Below are positions 1 through 5,943 of a stretch of DNA of 6,132 nt, in pieces. The first letter of the stretch is position 1. Each line of letters begins with the position of its first letter. Source of the stretch: Aliikangiella sp964411875 (GTDB lineage: Bacteria > Pseudomonadota > Gammaproteobacteria > Enterobacterales > Kangiellaceae); NCBI GenBank assembly GCA_964411875.1, contig CAYPMT010000131.1, positions 1 through 6,132 on the forward strand, given 5' to 3'. The position numbers were made by a program, and so were the translations under genes. The notes below the pieces were generated by a model. That model had not been told where the DNA came from. It saw only the letters and a list, made by a program, of their open reading frames with translations, and searched no databases.

Positions 1-8
1 TTCCAGAG

Positions 9-76
9 GCTTATTCTAATCGATGAGCCGATGATCATCTAGTTAATCAATGATAATTCTACATTTGAGAATAAGC
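9..76. repeat. Spaced 9-bp inverted repeat in the non-coding end downstream of the operon
   Basis: GCTTATTCT (9-17) and AGAATAAGC (68-76) are perfect inverted copies 50 bp apart. A short nested hairpin ATTCT-N7-AGAAT (56-72) shares the right arm. The repeat lies about 40 bp past the stop of the adenylation fusion gene. It could be a weak terminator structure or a small element's ends; neither a T-tract nor a target-site duplication is evident. The remaining bases of 1-112 hold nothing I recognise. Confidence 0.3.
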
Positions 77-112
77 TTAATTAAATTCTTTGAAGGCATA
101 TCTAGTCAAACA

Positions 113-2821
113 TTAAGCAGGCTTTATTTTAAAGTCAGGAAAGCTCATAATCATTTTTGAACTTTTATCCTCATCTAATTGGGCATCTAGCTCCACAAAA
201 ACCGTATGTTTAAGATAGGTCATTAACTCTCCTCGCTCAGATAGGCGCTGAAAAAAGTTATGTACTGCCTTTTCATTGGTGAACTCTACGCCCATCACCG
301 TTCCACCTGAAAGCCCAGCAATAATCCTCGCATAATTAAAGTCACGATTCTTACCCGTCCCATAACTCATCACCACATGTGAGCAGTGTCCATGACGGAT
401 AGTTTGCCAAGTCCTATAAATTCTTTTCAAAATTTTAAGTGGATATCGTTCAGAATAAGGAAAGCGTCCCGCCACACTAACGGCCACTTGTGCACCTAAG
501 CGGTAACCAGCCAATATCGCCGGATACCCCCCTGCACTACAACCCAGAGTACGCAGTTGCGCATAGTTACCGGAAAAATTCTGACAGGCTAACCAATCAA
601 TCACTTCTGATACATTATTGCCGATACAAGGAACCCCTAGACGATAACTTTCAGCTAAAGGTTCAGCAATTACTAGTACATCATAAAGCTCAGCGTTTAT
701 ATGCTGCAATAATACCGCATTAGGAAGTAGTAAATGTCGACACCCTCTAACCGCAAAGCAAATCAAAAGAGTTTTATTTGTAGATACACCAGGCCCAATA
801 AAGTGAGTAACTGTGGGAGCCACTCTATGGGAGGTAAACGACTCAACTTGCTGCTTACCACTTGCTAACATCATCTGCTTTAATTTCTGAAGCCACAAAG
901 TTAGTGCTGTCTGAAATTTTTCAGATGCATTAGGAATAAGCTGATCAGCTGCATGCCAATGATACAAGCACTCTACATCTTCTGGTGTTAATCGCTCTTC
1001 TAAGGTTGCCAATGCTTTTCTCAATTGAGCTACTGTCACACAATAACTAAAAACTCGTCGAAAAAATCGAACGACGTGGGTAGGAACCTCTAGTTGAATA
1101 CTCTTATTCTCTAAAAGCAAAAAGCTTGCATCCATTTGTTGTTTTTTCTGTCTATTTTTCTTTACTGATATTGATATTGCCAGCGATGCAATATCACCCA
1201 ATGACTGACATTGGCTCAAGTCTTGAGGTGTAATAATCACTTCATATGCTGTTTCTAAGGCGACTAACAACTCCATACGTACAATAGAATCCATTTCAAT
1301 TTCTCGCAAGCCAATATCTTTACTGCCTTTCTGAAAAGACTCAATTAATGATGATTTTAAATGTTTTATTGATTTTGTTTCATGCAATATTTCTATAATA
1401 GTGCTGCGAATTTGGTCTCTTTTTTCAAATAAAATAATTGCTTCTCGACGAGATATTTTTCCTGATGAGTTTCTAGGGATGTCTTTAACAATAGAAAATT
1501 GACGAGGTCTACGATCACCAAACTTCTTTCGCATAAACTTTTTTAATGCCGATAAGTCAGGCTTTACATTATTAGAAAAAACCACTAAAGCAACAGGAAT
1601 ATCGCCGTGTATTAATGAGCTTTTAGGTAATACGGCTACATCAACAATATCTGGATACTGACTAAGTTGAGACTCAATATCTTGAGGATAAATATTCATG
1701 CTATTAAAAACAAACATATCATCAGCTCGACCACAAAGGTGAATCCGTTGTTGTTTATCTAAATAGCCTATATCACCTGTATAAAACCAACCATTCTTAA
1801 GTCGCTCAGCTGTAATATCTGGTTTATCTAGATAACCTTGAAACATACCCTCACAACGAATAGCTAACTCACCCCGCTCACCTATTTTTAACGGTTTTCT
1901 TGAAGGCGTTACAACAGAAACCTCAATGCCAGGCAAAGGCTGTCCAACACTTTCACCAGCATTCTTATCATCAGGTTTAGTAAAAGCTATTGCACCGGTT
2001 TCAGTTGTGCCATAACCCGCTTGAAAGCAGGGCGAAATTTTTGCAGCTAGTTGCTGTCTAAGTGGTAACGCCACATGTGAACCGCCAAGCTTGATTCGAA
2101 CCGTTGATAATTGCTTAATATTAGGTATTGCCAACAACTCTTGGGCTTGAAAAGCAGAGACATGTATCACGTTAGCTCTAAGTGATAAACATTGCTCAAC
2201 TAGTGTCTCTAAGTTTTTATCAATGAGCACATTAGTCGCTCCCATTGCAATACAATAAAGTCGATGACGCTTAACAAAGTTATGCTCCATAGATGTCAAA
2301 CAAACAAAACGCTCCTGTTCTGAGCTTATATGACGGTGAGCTTGAGCAACTAAGTCACTGTCATCATGAATAACTATTTTAGGTTTACCTGTGGTTCCAG
2401 AGGTTGAAAATAAAACTGTTGCTTGCTCGGTGTCATTACCATTTAAACTTATTTCAGATTTAAATTTAAAATCAGTAAGTTCAACCGCCATACTCTCATC
2501 AACCACATGACTAACTCGACAGTGCTTAATAATAGAGTCTTGTGTTTGCTTCATATCATATGAAGGAATAGTACAAGCTGTCGCACCAACATAAATTGCC
2601 GCTAAAGATAACAACAAGTGCTTTGTATCATCAGCACAACAAACCCCTACCACAGAGTTTTTAGAAATTTTTAACTGGTTAAATATTTTGACTTGCTCTT
2701 GAGTTAGCTCAGCTAACTCAAGATAAGATAGAGAAAAGAAAGGCGTTACAATAGCATCATGGCAGGCTTGTGTTTCAGCATAATGGAAAAGACGTTTGAT
2801 CAAACCTTGACTTTTTGACAC
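113..2821 (-). CDS. Adenylation-carrier-alpha/beta hydrolase fusion (single-module NRPS-like acyl-activating enzyme)
   Basis: This 902-residue three-domain protein starts at a GTG. A GGAGA Shine-Dalgarno (2831-2835) lies 9 nt upstream. Domain 1 (about 1-470) is an ANL adenylate-forming enzyme: P-loop STSGTTGKPK (139-148), YGTTETG (270-276), YTGD (347-350), GRADD (364-368) and a C-terminal NSSGK with candidate catalytic Lys455. Motif spelling resembles acyl/aryl-acid ligases more than amino-acid NRPS domains. Domain 2 (about 485-555) is a carrier with EMDSIVRMEL, so Ser512 is the probable phosphopantetheine site. Residues about 560-665 are a helical linker I cannot assign. Domain 3 (about 667-875) looks like an alpha/beta hydrolase: nucleophile elbow G760-C-S762-A-G764-G, with Asp827 and His854 as likely triad partners. 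Inferred role: activate a carboxylic acid, hold it as a thioester and release or transfer it. There is no condensation or reductase domain. It is the last gene of an operon with a methyltransferase and a diiron oxidase, 24 bp after the methyltransferase stop. Substrate unknown; domain calls are firm for 1 and 2, good for 3. Confidence 0.9.
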   Translation of the reverse strand: MSKSQGLIKRLFHYAETQACHDAIVTPFFSLSYLELAELTQEQVKIFNQLKISKNSVVGVCCADDTKHLLLSLAAIYVGATACTIPSYDMKQTQDSIIKHCRVSHVVDESMAVELTDFKFKSEISLNGNDTEQATVLFSTSGTTGKPKIVIHDDSDLVAQAHRHISSEQERFVCLTSMEHNFVKRHRLYCIAMGATNVLIDKNLETLVEQCLSLRANVIHVSAFQAQELLAIPNIKQLSTVRIKLGGSHVALPLRQQLAAKISPCFQAGYGTTETGAIAFTKPDDKNAGESVGQPLPGIEVSVVTPSRKPLKIGERGELAIRCEGMFQGYLDKPDITAERLKNGWFYTGDIGYLDKQQRIHLCGRADDMFVFNSMNIYPQDIESQLSQYPDIVDVAVLPKSSLIHGDIPVALVVFSNNVKPDLSALKKFMRKKFGDRRPRQFSIVKDIPRNSSGKISRREAIILFEKRDQIRSTIIEILHETKSIKHLKSSLIESFQKGSKDIGLREIEMDSIVRMELLVALETAYEVIITPQDLSQCQSLGDIASLAISISVKKNRQKKQQMDASFLLLENKSIQLEVPTHVVRFFRRVFSYCVTVAQLRKALATLEERLTPEDVECLYHWHAADQLIPNASEKFQTALTLWLQKLKQMMLASGKQQVESFTSHRVAPTVTHFIGPGVSTNKTLLICFAVRGCRHLLLPNAVLLQHINAELYDVLVIAEPLAESYRLGVPCIGNNVSEVIDWLACQNFSGNYAQLRTLGCSAGGYPAILAGYRLGAQVAVSVAGRFPYSERYPLKILKRIYRTWQTIRHGHCSHVVMSYGTGKNRDFNYARIIAGLSGGTVMGVEFTNEKAVHNFFQRLSERGELMTYLKHTVFVELDAQLDEDKSSKMIMSFPDFKIKPA

Positions 2822-2830
2822 TCTACTTGC

Positions 2831-2835
2831 TCTCC
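2831..2835 (-). promoter_or_regulatory. Ribosome binding site supporting the GTG start at 2821
   Basis: The minus strand reads GGAGA here, 9 nt before the GTG at 2821-2819. No ATG is in frame nearby, and the reading GTG TCA AAA AGT leads straight into the adenylation domain, so this site decides the start. It sits within the 24-bp gap after the methyltransferase stop, which suggests translation of the fusion protein within the same transcript. Confidence 0.7.
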
Positions 2836-2845
2836 AACTAAATAA

Positions 2846-3607
2846 TTATTTAGTAACTTTAAACAATAAGTGCAATGGTTCATTAAGTAATGGTGAAAAG
2901 AAATCTTCATCTAAAGAAACGAGCTCAGGCGTGACAGTCAATTCTTTCATTTCTGGCATTTTAGAAAAACCAGCTTGCCTTAATCCATCAAAATAATCAG
3001 CAAATGTTTTATGTACACACTGTACGTGCAAAGGCTCACCATCACGCTTCCAAATTTGACCTTCAAATTGTTGATCAACATCCTTAAAATAATTTTTTTT
3101 TGTTGAATCAAAGTAGAACGGCGGATTCTTTTTAGCGAAAACAAAAGGAAAAAAAGGATGCGGCACACTAAAAACAAATTCCCCATGTGTATGTAAAGAC
3201 TTATACACCATAGAGAAAACTTGCTGCATTTCTTTCACTTTTAAATAGTTAAATAAAAATACTGCCACGCAAAGATCAAATTGTCGATTCGGTTTAAACT
3301 CGATTACGTTACATGCGTGATATTCAATACCATATTTATCTTTAGACTCTTGCTCTTGGGCAACTTTAATCATCTGAGTTGACAAATCTACGCCCAAATA
3401 ATTACCCGCACCACGACGCTTTAACTCGCGCGCGCAATAACCTTCGCCACAACCAATATCCAGTACCGAACGCCCAGCCAAGTCTCCACAAGCATCAAAT
3501 ACCATAGGACGGGCAGTAAAATCAGATAACGAGCTAGGTATTAAACGCAACCATTTTTGAGCATTGTCATTATAAACTTTGTCTGTGCTAAAATTTTTAG
3601 TATTCAA
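2846..3607 (-). CDS. Class I SAM-dependent methyltransferase
   Basis: This 253-residue protein has the Rossmann-fold methyltransferase signature. Motif I is VLDIGCGEG (48-56), the acidic ribose-binding residue is Asp74 in GVDLS (72-76), and a HACNV segment (97-101) follows strand 3. FDLCVAVFLFNYL (110-122) is the motif IV/helix region, and a FSVPHPFF segment (145-152) precedes the variable substrate-capping region. Length is normal for a stand-alone small-molecule methyltransferase. The acceptor (O, N, C or S) cannot be read from the sequence. The start is a TTG at 3607-3605, inside the end of the upstream diiron oxidase gene, giving an 11-bp overlap. I see no clear Shine-Dalgarno, so translational coupling is likely. 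The next in-frame Met (residue 35) would remove the usual N-terminal helix. It presumably methylates an intermediate or product of the oxidase/adenylation pair. Family call firm, substrate unknown. Two homopolymer runs lie in the coding sequence (see findings). Confidence 0.9.
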   Translation of the reverse strand: MNTKNFSTDKVYNDNAQKWLRLIPSSLSDFTARPMVFDACGDLAGRSVLDIGCGEGYCARELKRRGAGNYLGVDLSTQMIKVAQEQESKDKYGIEYHACNVIEFKPNRQFDLCVAVFLFNYLKVKEMQQVFSMVYKSLHTHGEFVFSVPHPFFPFVFAKKNPPFYFDSTKKNYFKDVDQQFEGQIWKRDGEPLHVQCVHKTFADYFDGLRQAGFSKMPEMKELTVTPELVSLDEDFFSPLLNEPLHLLFKVTK

Positions 3608-4400
3608 GGCTAGATAACTTTTGATTAGTTGAAGATGTGGATACAGTAAAACTTTGGGCTCTTTCTAACATCTTATCCCAAAATTCACTACGTATTTTAA
3701 TAGCCGTATTAACACCATACTCAATTTGTTCACAAGATGTTTTATCCTGGGCCAAGTCTTTCGCAATCAGTAACATCTGAGCCGCATGTTCATCATCACA
3801 CTCACTATGTAAATCAAAGAATACTCGCTGAATCACTGTTAAATTACTATGTGCTTTTAATCCTTTAAGGAGCTGACTATAAATACGTGAAACTATAAGC
3901 TCTGTGCCTAAACCAATTGCGCCTATACCAACGCACTCATCCATTTGGCAAAGCTTTAAAAATTTTTCACTCCATATTTGTCCTGGATTTATTTGACTAG
4001 AGCTAGCACTATCTATCCCAGCCAGAGAATTATCTTCAATACCCAGGGCTTTTTGAAAACGCTGAAATAAATTTGCATGTGACTCGCCTGTCACGCTAGC
4101 AAGCACATCAGATGACAGTTCAACACCATGAGTATCACCTTCTTCTTCTGCCAAATTCGACTCAAGAACTCGCCTATGCTTAGCGCTTTTCAACTGATGA
4201 GTGACCGACGACATATAATCAATAAACTGTTTACTATAAAAACCGTATTGAAAAGCAAAGTCTTTAAGTGTTAGTTGAATATTTGGAAAGTCACCTCGAA
4301 CTATTGCATCTAAGTAAGGATGATTCACTGCTGTGGAGCTTAGCGCCTGATTACCAAGATGTTCAATAAAAGAATCGGCTCTATTGATCGACTTTGTCAT
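3597..4400 (-). CDS. Heme-oxygenase-fold non-heme diiron oxidase (HDO / iron-containing redox enzyme family)
   Basis: This 267-residue, predominantly helical protein matches the PqqC/TenA-like HDO superfamily, which includes CADD, UndA, BesC and SznF. Visible metal ligands follow the six-residue pattern known from CADD: a Glu in the cluster E85-E87, then H91 (NLAEEEGDTH), E167 (IGLGTE, 162-167), and H198-x3-D202-x2-H205 in FFDLHSECDDEHA. Family members use O2 to decarboxylate fatty acids, cleave or N-oxygenate amino acids, or desaturate. Which reaction applies here cannot be told from sequence. The ATG start at 4400-4398 has an AAGGA ribosome site (4414-4410) 9 nt upstream. It is the first gene of a three-gene operon with a methyltransferase (11-bp overlap) and an adenylation-carrier-hydrolase fusion. 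That context suggests oxidation of a carrier-bound acid or of its precursor. An alternative is a cofactorless PqqC-like enzyme, but the complete ligand set argues for a diiron site. Confidence 0.85.
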   Translation of the reverse strand: MTKSINRADSFIEHLGNQALSSTAVNHPYLDAIVRGDFPNIQLTLKDFAFQYGFYSKQFIDYMSSVTHQLKSAKHRRVLESNLAEEEGDTHGVELSSDVLASVTGESHANLFQRFQKALGIEDNSLAGIDSASSSQINPGQIWSEKFLKLCQMDECVGIGAIGLGTELIVSRIYSQLLKGLKAHSNLTVIQRVFFDLHSECDDEHAAQMLLIAKDLAQDKTSCEQIEYGVNTAIKIRSEFWDKMLERAQSFTVSTSSTNQKLSSLEY

Positions 4401-4409
4401 TAAAAATTT

Positions 4410-4414
4410 TCCTT
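4410..4414 (-). promoter_or_regulatory. Ribosome binding site of the diiron oxidase gene
   Basis: AAGGA on the minus strand, 9 nt before the ATG at 4400. It supports that start as the first codon of the operon. Confidence 0.65.
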
Positions 4415-4431
4415 AATCATTTATGTTAAGA

Positions 4432-4459
4432 GTTACAAAAACGCTTAATAAAATGTCTA
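4432..4459 (-). promoter_or_regulatory. Candidate promoter of the three-gene biosynthetic operon
   Basis: On the minus strand a TAGACA (4459-4454; five of six matches to TTGACA) is separated by 16 bp from TGTAAC (4437-4432; four of six matches to TATAAT). This would start transcription about 25 nt before the ATG at 4400. The -35 hexamer lies inside one of the repeated TAGTCTATC-like elements. The region is AT-rich, so chance matches are easy and other choices are possible. Confidence 0.3.
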
Positions 4460-4538
4460 TCTTACTGGGAGATAGTCTAACAAAGAGTAGTCTATCTATC
4501 TACTGCTAAACAATGACCAATTTAAGGAATAGTCCATC
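4453..4538. repeat. Cluster of TAGTCTATC-like 9-mers upstream of the operon (possible operator sites)
   Basis: On the plus strand there are TAGTCTAAC (4473-4481), TAGTCTATC (4488-4496) and TAGTCCATC (4530-4538), with a weaker ATGTCTATC at 4453-4461. Start-to-start spacings are 20, 15 and 42 bp. The copies lie between the recA terminator and the diiron oxidase gene, at and just upstream of the candidate -35 box. This arrangement fits binding sites for a regulator of the operon, but no regulator gene is in the window and short repeats in AT-rich DNA can occur by chance. Confidence 0.35.
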
Positions 4539-4601
4539 AATGACTTATATTGAGGTAGAAAACTCAAAGGAGCGATATGAGAAAAATTTATATAAAACAT
4601 G

Positions 4602-4630
4602 AAAGCCCTACGTAGAAATTGTAGGGCTTT
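4602..4630 (-). terminator. Hairpin terminator after recA
   Basis: A perfect 10-bp stem (AAAGCCCTAC at 4602-4611 pairs with GTAGGGCTTT at 4621-4630) encloses a 9-nt loop. It begins 25 bp past the recA stop. On the minus strand the stem ends in TTT and is followed, after CATG, by a TTTTATATAAATTTTT stretch. The U-tract is interrupted, so termination may be incomplete. It separates recA from the downstream biosynthetic operon. Confidence 0.75.
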
Positions 4631-4655
4631 ATTAACTAAGTTACTCTAGAGATAA

Positions 4656-5693
4656 CTATGAACCTTCTTCAACAAGCTCGTTATCAGAATCTTGATTAGC
4701 CGTTTTATTAACCAATAGCTTGGCTCGTATTTGCTGTTCAATTTCTTCAGCAATTTGAGGGTTCTCAACTAAATAGTCAGAAGCTTTAGCTTTTCCTTGG
4801 CCAATTCGGTCACCCTTGTAACTATACCAAGCACCGGCTTTATCAACAAAGCCTTGCTGTACACCTAGATCAATAACCTCACCGACTCGTGATGTGCCTT
4901 TTCCATAAAGTATTTGAAACTCAGTTTGTTTAAAAGGCGGAGCTACTTTATTTTTAACAACTTTAACACGAGTTTCATTACCAATAATTTCATCTCCTTG
5001 CTTCACCGCGCCGATGCGACGAATATCAAGTCGAACAGAGGCATAGAATTTAAGTGCATTACCACCTGTTGTGGTTTCAGGGCTACCAAACATCACACCA
5101 ATTTTCATACGTATTTGGTTAATAAAGATGACGGTACAATTAGTTCTTTTAATATTTGCTGTCAGTTTTCTAAGCGCTTGCGACATTAGTCGAGCCTGTA
5201 GGCCCATATGAGAATCACCCATGTCGCCTTCGATTTCTGCCTTAGGCGTTAATGCTGCTACTGAGTCAATAACAACCAAATCAACTGCACCAGATCGAAC
5301 TAACATGTCGCATATTTCAAGTGCTTGCTCTCCAGTATCCGGTTGAGAAACAAGTAAGCTATTTAAGTCAACACCAAGCGCTTCAGCATAGATAGGGTCG
5401 AGTGCATGTTCAGCATCAACAAAGGCCGCTGTTCCACCACCTTTCTGGCATTCAGCAATCGCTTGTAGCGTTAATGTGGTTTTACCGGATGATTCTGGAC
5501 CGTAGATTTCAATCACTCGTCCTTTAGGCAAGCCACCTATCCCTAAGGCAATATCTAAACCTAAAGAACCAGTCGAAATGGTATCAATACTTTGAGTTTG
5601 TGACTCACCAAGGCGCATAACAGAGCCTTTACCAAACTGCCGTTCTATTTGACTTAAAGCCGCATTTAAAGCTTGTTTACGGTTATCATCCAT
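4656..5693 (-). CDS. recA: Recombinase RecA
   Basis: RecA forms ATP-dependent filaments on single-stranded DNA, catalyses strand exchange in recombinational repair, and as a co-protease triggers the SOS response where LexA is present. With the start chosen here it has 345 residues, close to the usual length. Visible motifs are Walker A GPESSGKT (65-72), catalytic Glu95 in DAEHALDP, Walker B VVIDSVAAL (140-148), the L1 loop EGDMGDSHMGLQAR (about 155-168), Gln193 in INQIRMKIGV, and the L2 loop with GSPETTTGGNALKF (about 203-216). The tail is acidic (DSDNELVEEGS), as normal. The frame opens four codons earlier at a GTG (5705), but that GTG belongs to the ribosome site. Of the two adjacent ATGs (5696 and 5693), the second has the better 6-nt spacing and matches the common family start MDDNRKQAL. 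It is single-cistron by appearance: own promoter, hairpin after the stop, no recX following. Identity is certain. Confidence 0.98.
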   Translation of the reverse strand: MDDNRKQALNAALSQIERQFGKGSVMRLGESQTQSIDTISTGSLGLDIALGIGGLPKGRVIEIYGPESSGKTTLTLQAIAECQKGGGTAAFVDAEHALDPIYAEALGVDLNSLLVSQPDTGEQALEICDMLVRSGAVDLVVIDSVAALTPKAEIEGDMGDSHMGLQARLMSQALRKLTANIKRTNCTVIFINQIRMKIGVMFGSPETTTGGNALKFYASVRLDIRRIGAVKQGDEIIGNETRVKVVKNKVAPPFKQTEFQILYGKGTSRVGEVIDLGVQQGFVDKAGAWYSYKGDRIGQGKAKASDYLVENPQIAEEIEQQIRAKLLVNKTANQDSDNELVEEGS

Positions 5694-5699
5694 CATTTT

Positions 5700-5705
5700 C
5701 TCCAC
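5700..5705 (-). promoter_or_regulatory. Ribosome binding site that decides the recA start
   Basis: GTGGAG on the minus strand, with its last G 6 nt before the ATG at 5693 and only 3 nt before the ATG at 5696. This favours the second ATG and argues against the upstream in-frame GTG, which overlaps the site itself. Confidence 0.65.
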
Positions 5706-5753
5706 AATAATTTATAGTGACTGATTATCTTCAATGCTTGAATAGCTACTCAT

Positions 5754-5782
5754 ACTATACCTACTTGTGCGAGTAGGCAAGT
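5754..5782 (-). promoter_or_regulatory. recA: recA promoter
   Basis: A TATAGT -10 box (5759-5754) matches five of six consensus bases. The -35 is weaker and ambiguous: TTGCCT with a 15-bp spacer (5780-5775) or ACTTGC with a 17-bp spacer (5782-5777). Just upstream, about 5786-5815 is AT-rich and includes an AATTGA/TCAATT inverted repeat, compatible with an UP element. Transcription would begin near 5747, leaving a leader of roughly 54 nt before the ATG at 5693. The spacer is occupied by a strong palindrome, which suggests repression. Confidence 0.55.
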
Positions 5783-5784
5783 AG
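5761..5784. promoter_or_regulatory. Perfect palindrome CTACTTG-N10-CAAGTAG in the recA promoter (candidate SOS-type operator)
   Basis: Two perfect 7-bp arms (5761-5767 and 5778-5784) with a 10-bp spacer fill the region between the recA -35 and -10 boxes, starting one base upstream of the -10. The size and half-site spacing resemble a LexA operator, and repression of recA by LexA is expected in many gammaproteobacteria. However, the half-site is CTACTTG, not the usual CTGTAT type, so the binding protein is uncertain. A nested CCTACT-N6-AGTAGG palindrome (5760-5777) and another CTACT copy (5746-5750) overlap it. Confidence 0.5.
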
Positions 5785-5943
5785 CAATTGATATTTTTTC
5801 AATTTTAAAAACTGATAACATCTAATAGGTAATCTGAACTGGGAATAAGTACTAACAATTAAAGCCTTACTGTATCGACTAAGCTCTAATAAAACAAGCA
5901 AGTGACGGGATAAAGTCTATTTCAATTAGGATCTGTTAAGCTT
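5785..5943. other. Intergenic stretch upstream of the recA promoter
   Basis: Apart from the AT-rich block at about 5786-5815 next to the recA promoter, I find no coding frame, RNA gene or clear terminator between the end of the upstream gene and recA. No strong GC-rich hairpin with a T-tract follows the upstream stop at 5944, so read-through toward recA is possible. Confidence 0.4.

Noticed and set aside
490..723. Plus-strand open frame of 77 codons
   Set aside because: It lies fully inside the hydrolase-like domain of the minus-strand fusion gene, has no family features and no convincing ribosome site.
2980..3186. Minus-strand open frame of 68 codons, hydrophobic N-terminus
   Set aside because: It is an alternative frame of the methyltransferase gene, and its low-complexity residues come from the homopolymer-rich stretch.
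4914..5189. Plus-strand open frame of 91 codons
   Set aside because: It is antisense to the conserved recA core and has no protein-like motifs.
5694..5705. recA start at the GTG (5705) or the first ATG (5696)
   Set aside because: The GTG is part of the Shine-Dalgarno and the first ATG is only 3 nt from it; the second ATG at 5693 has normal spacing and matches the family N-terminus.
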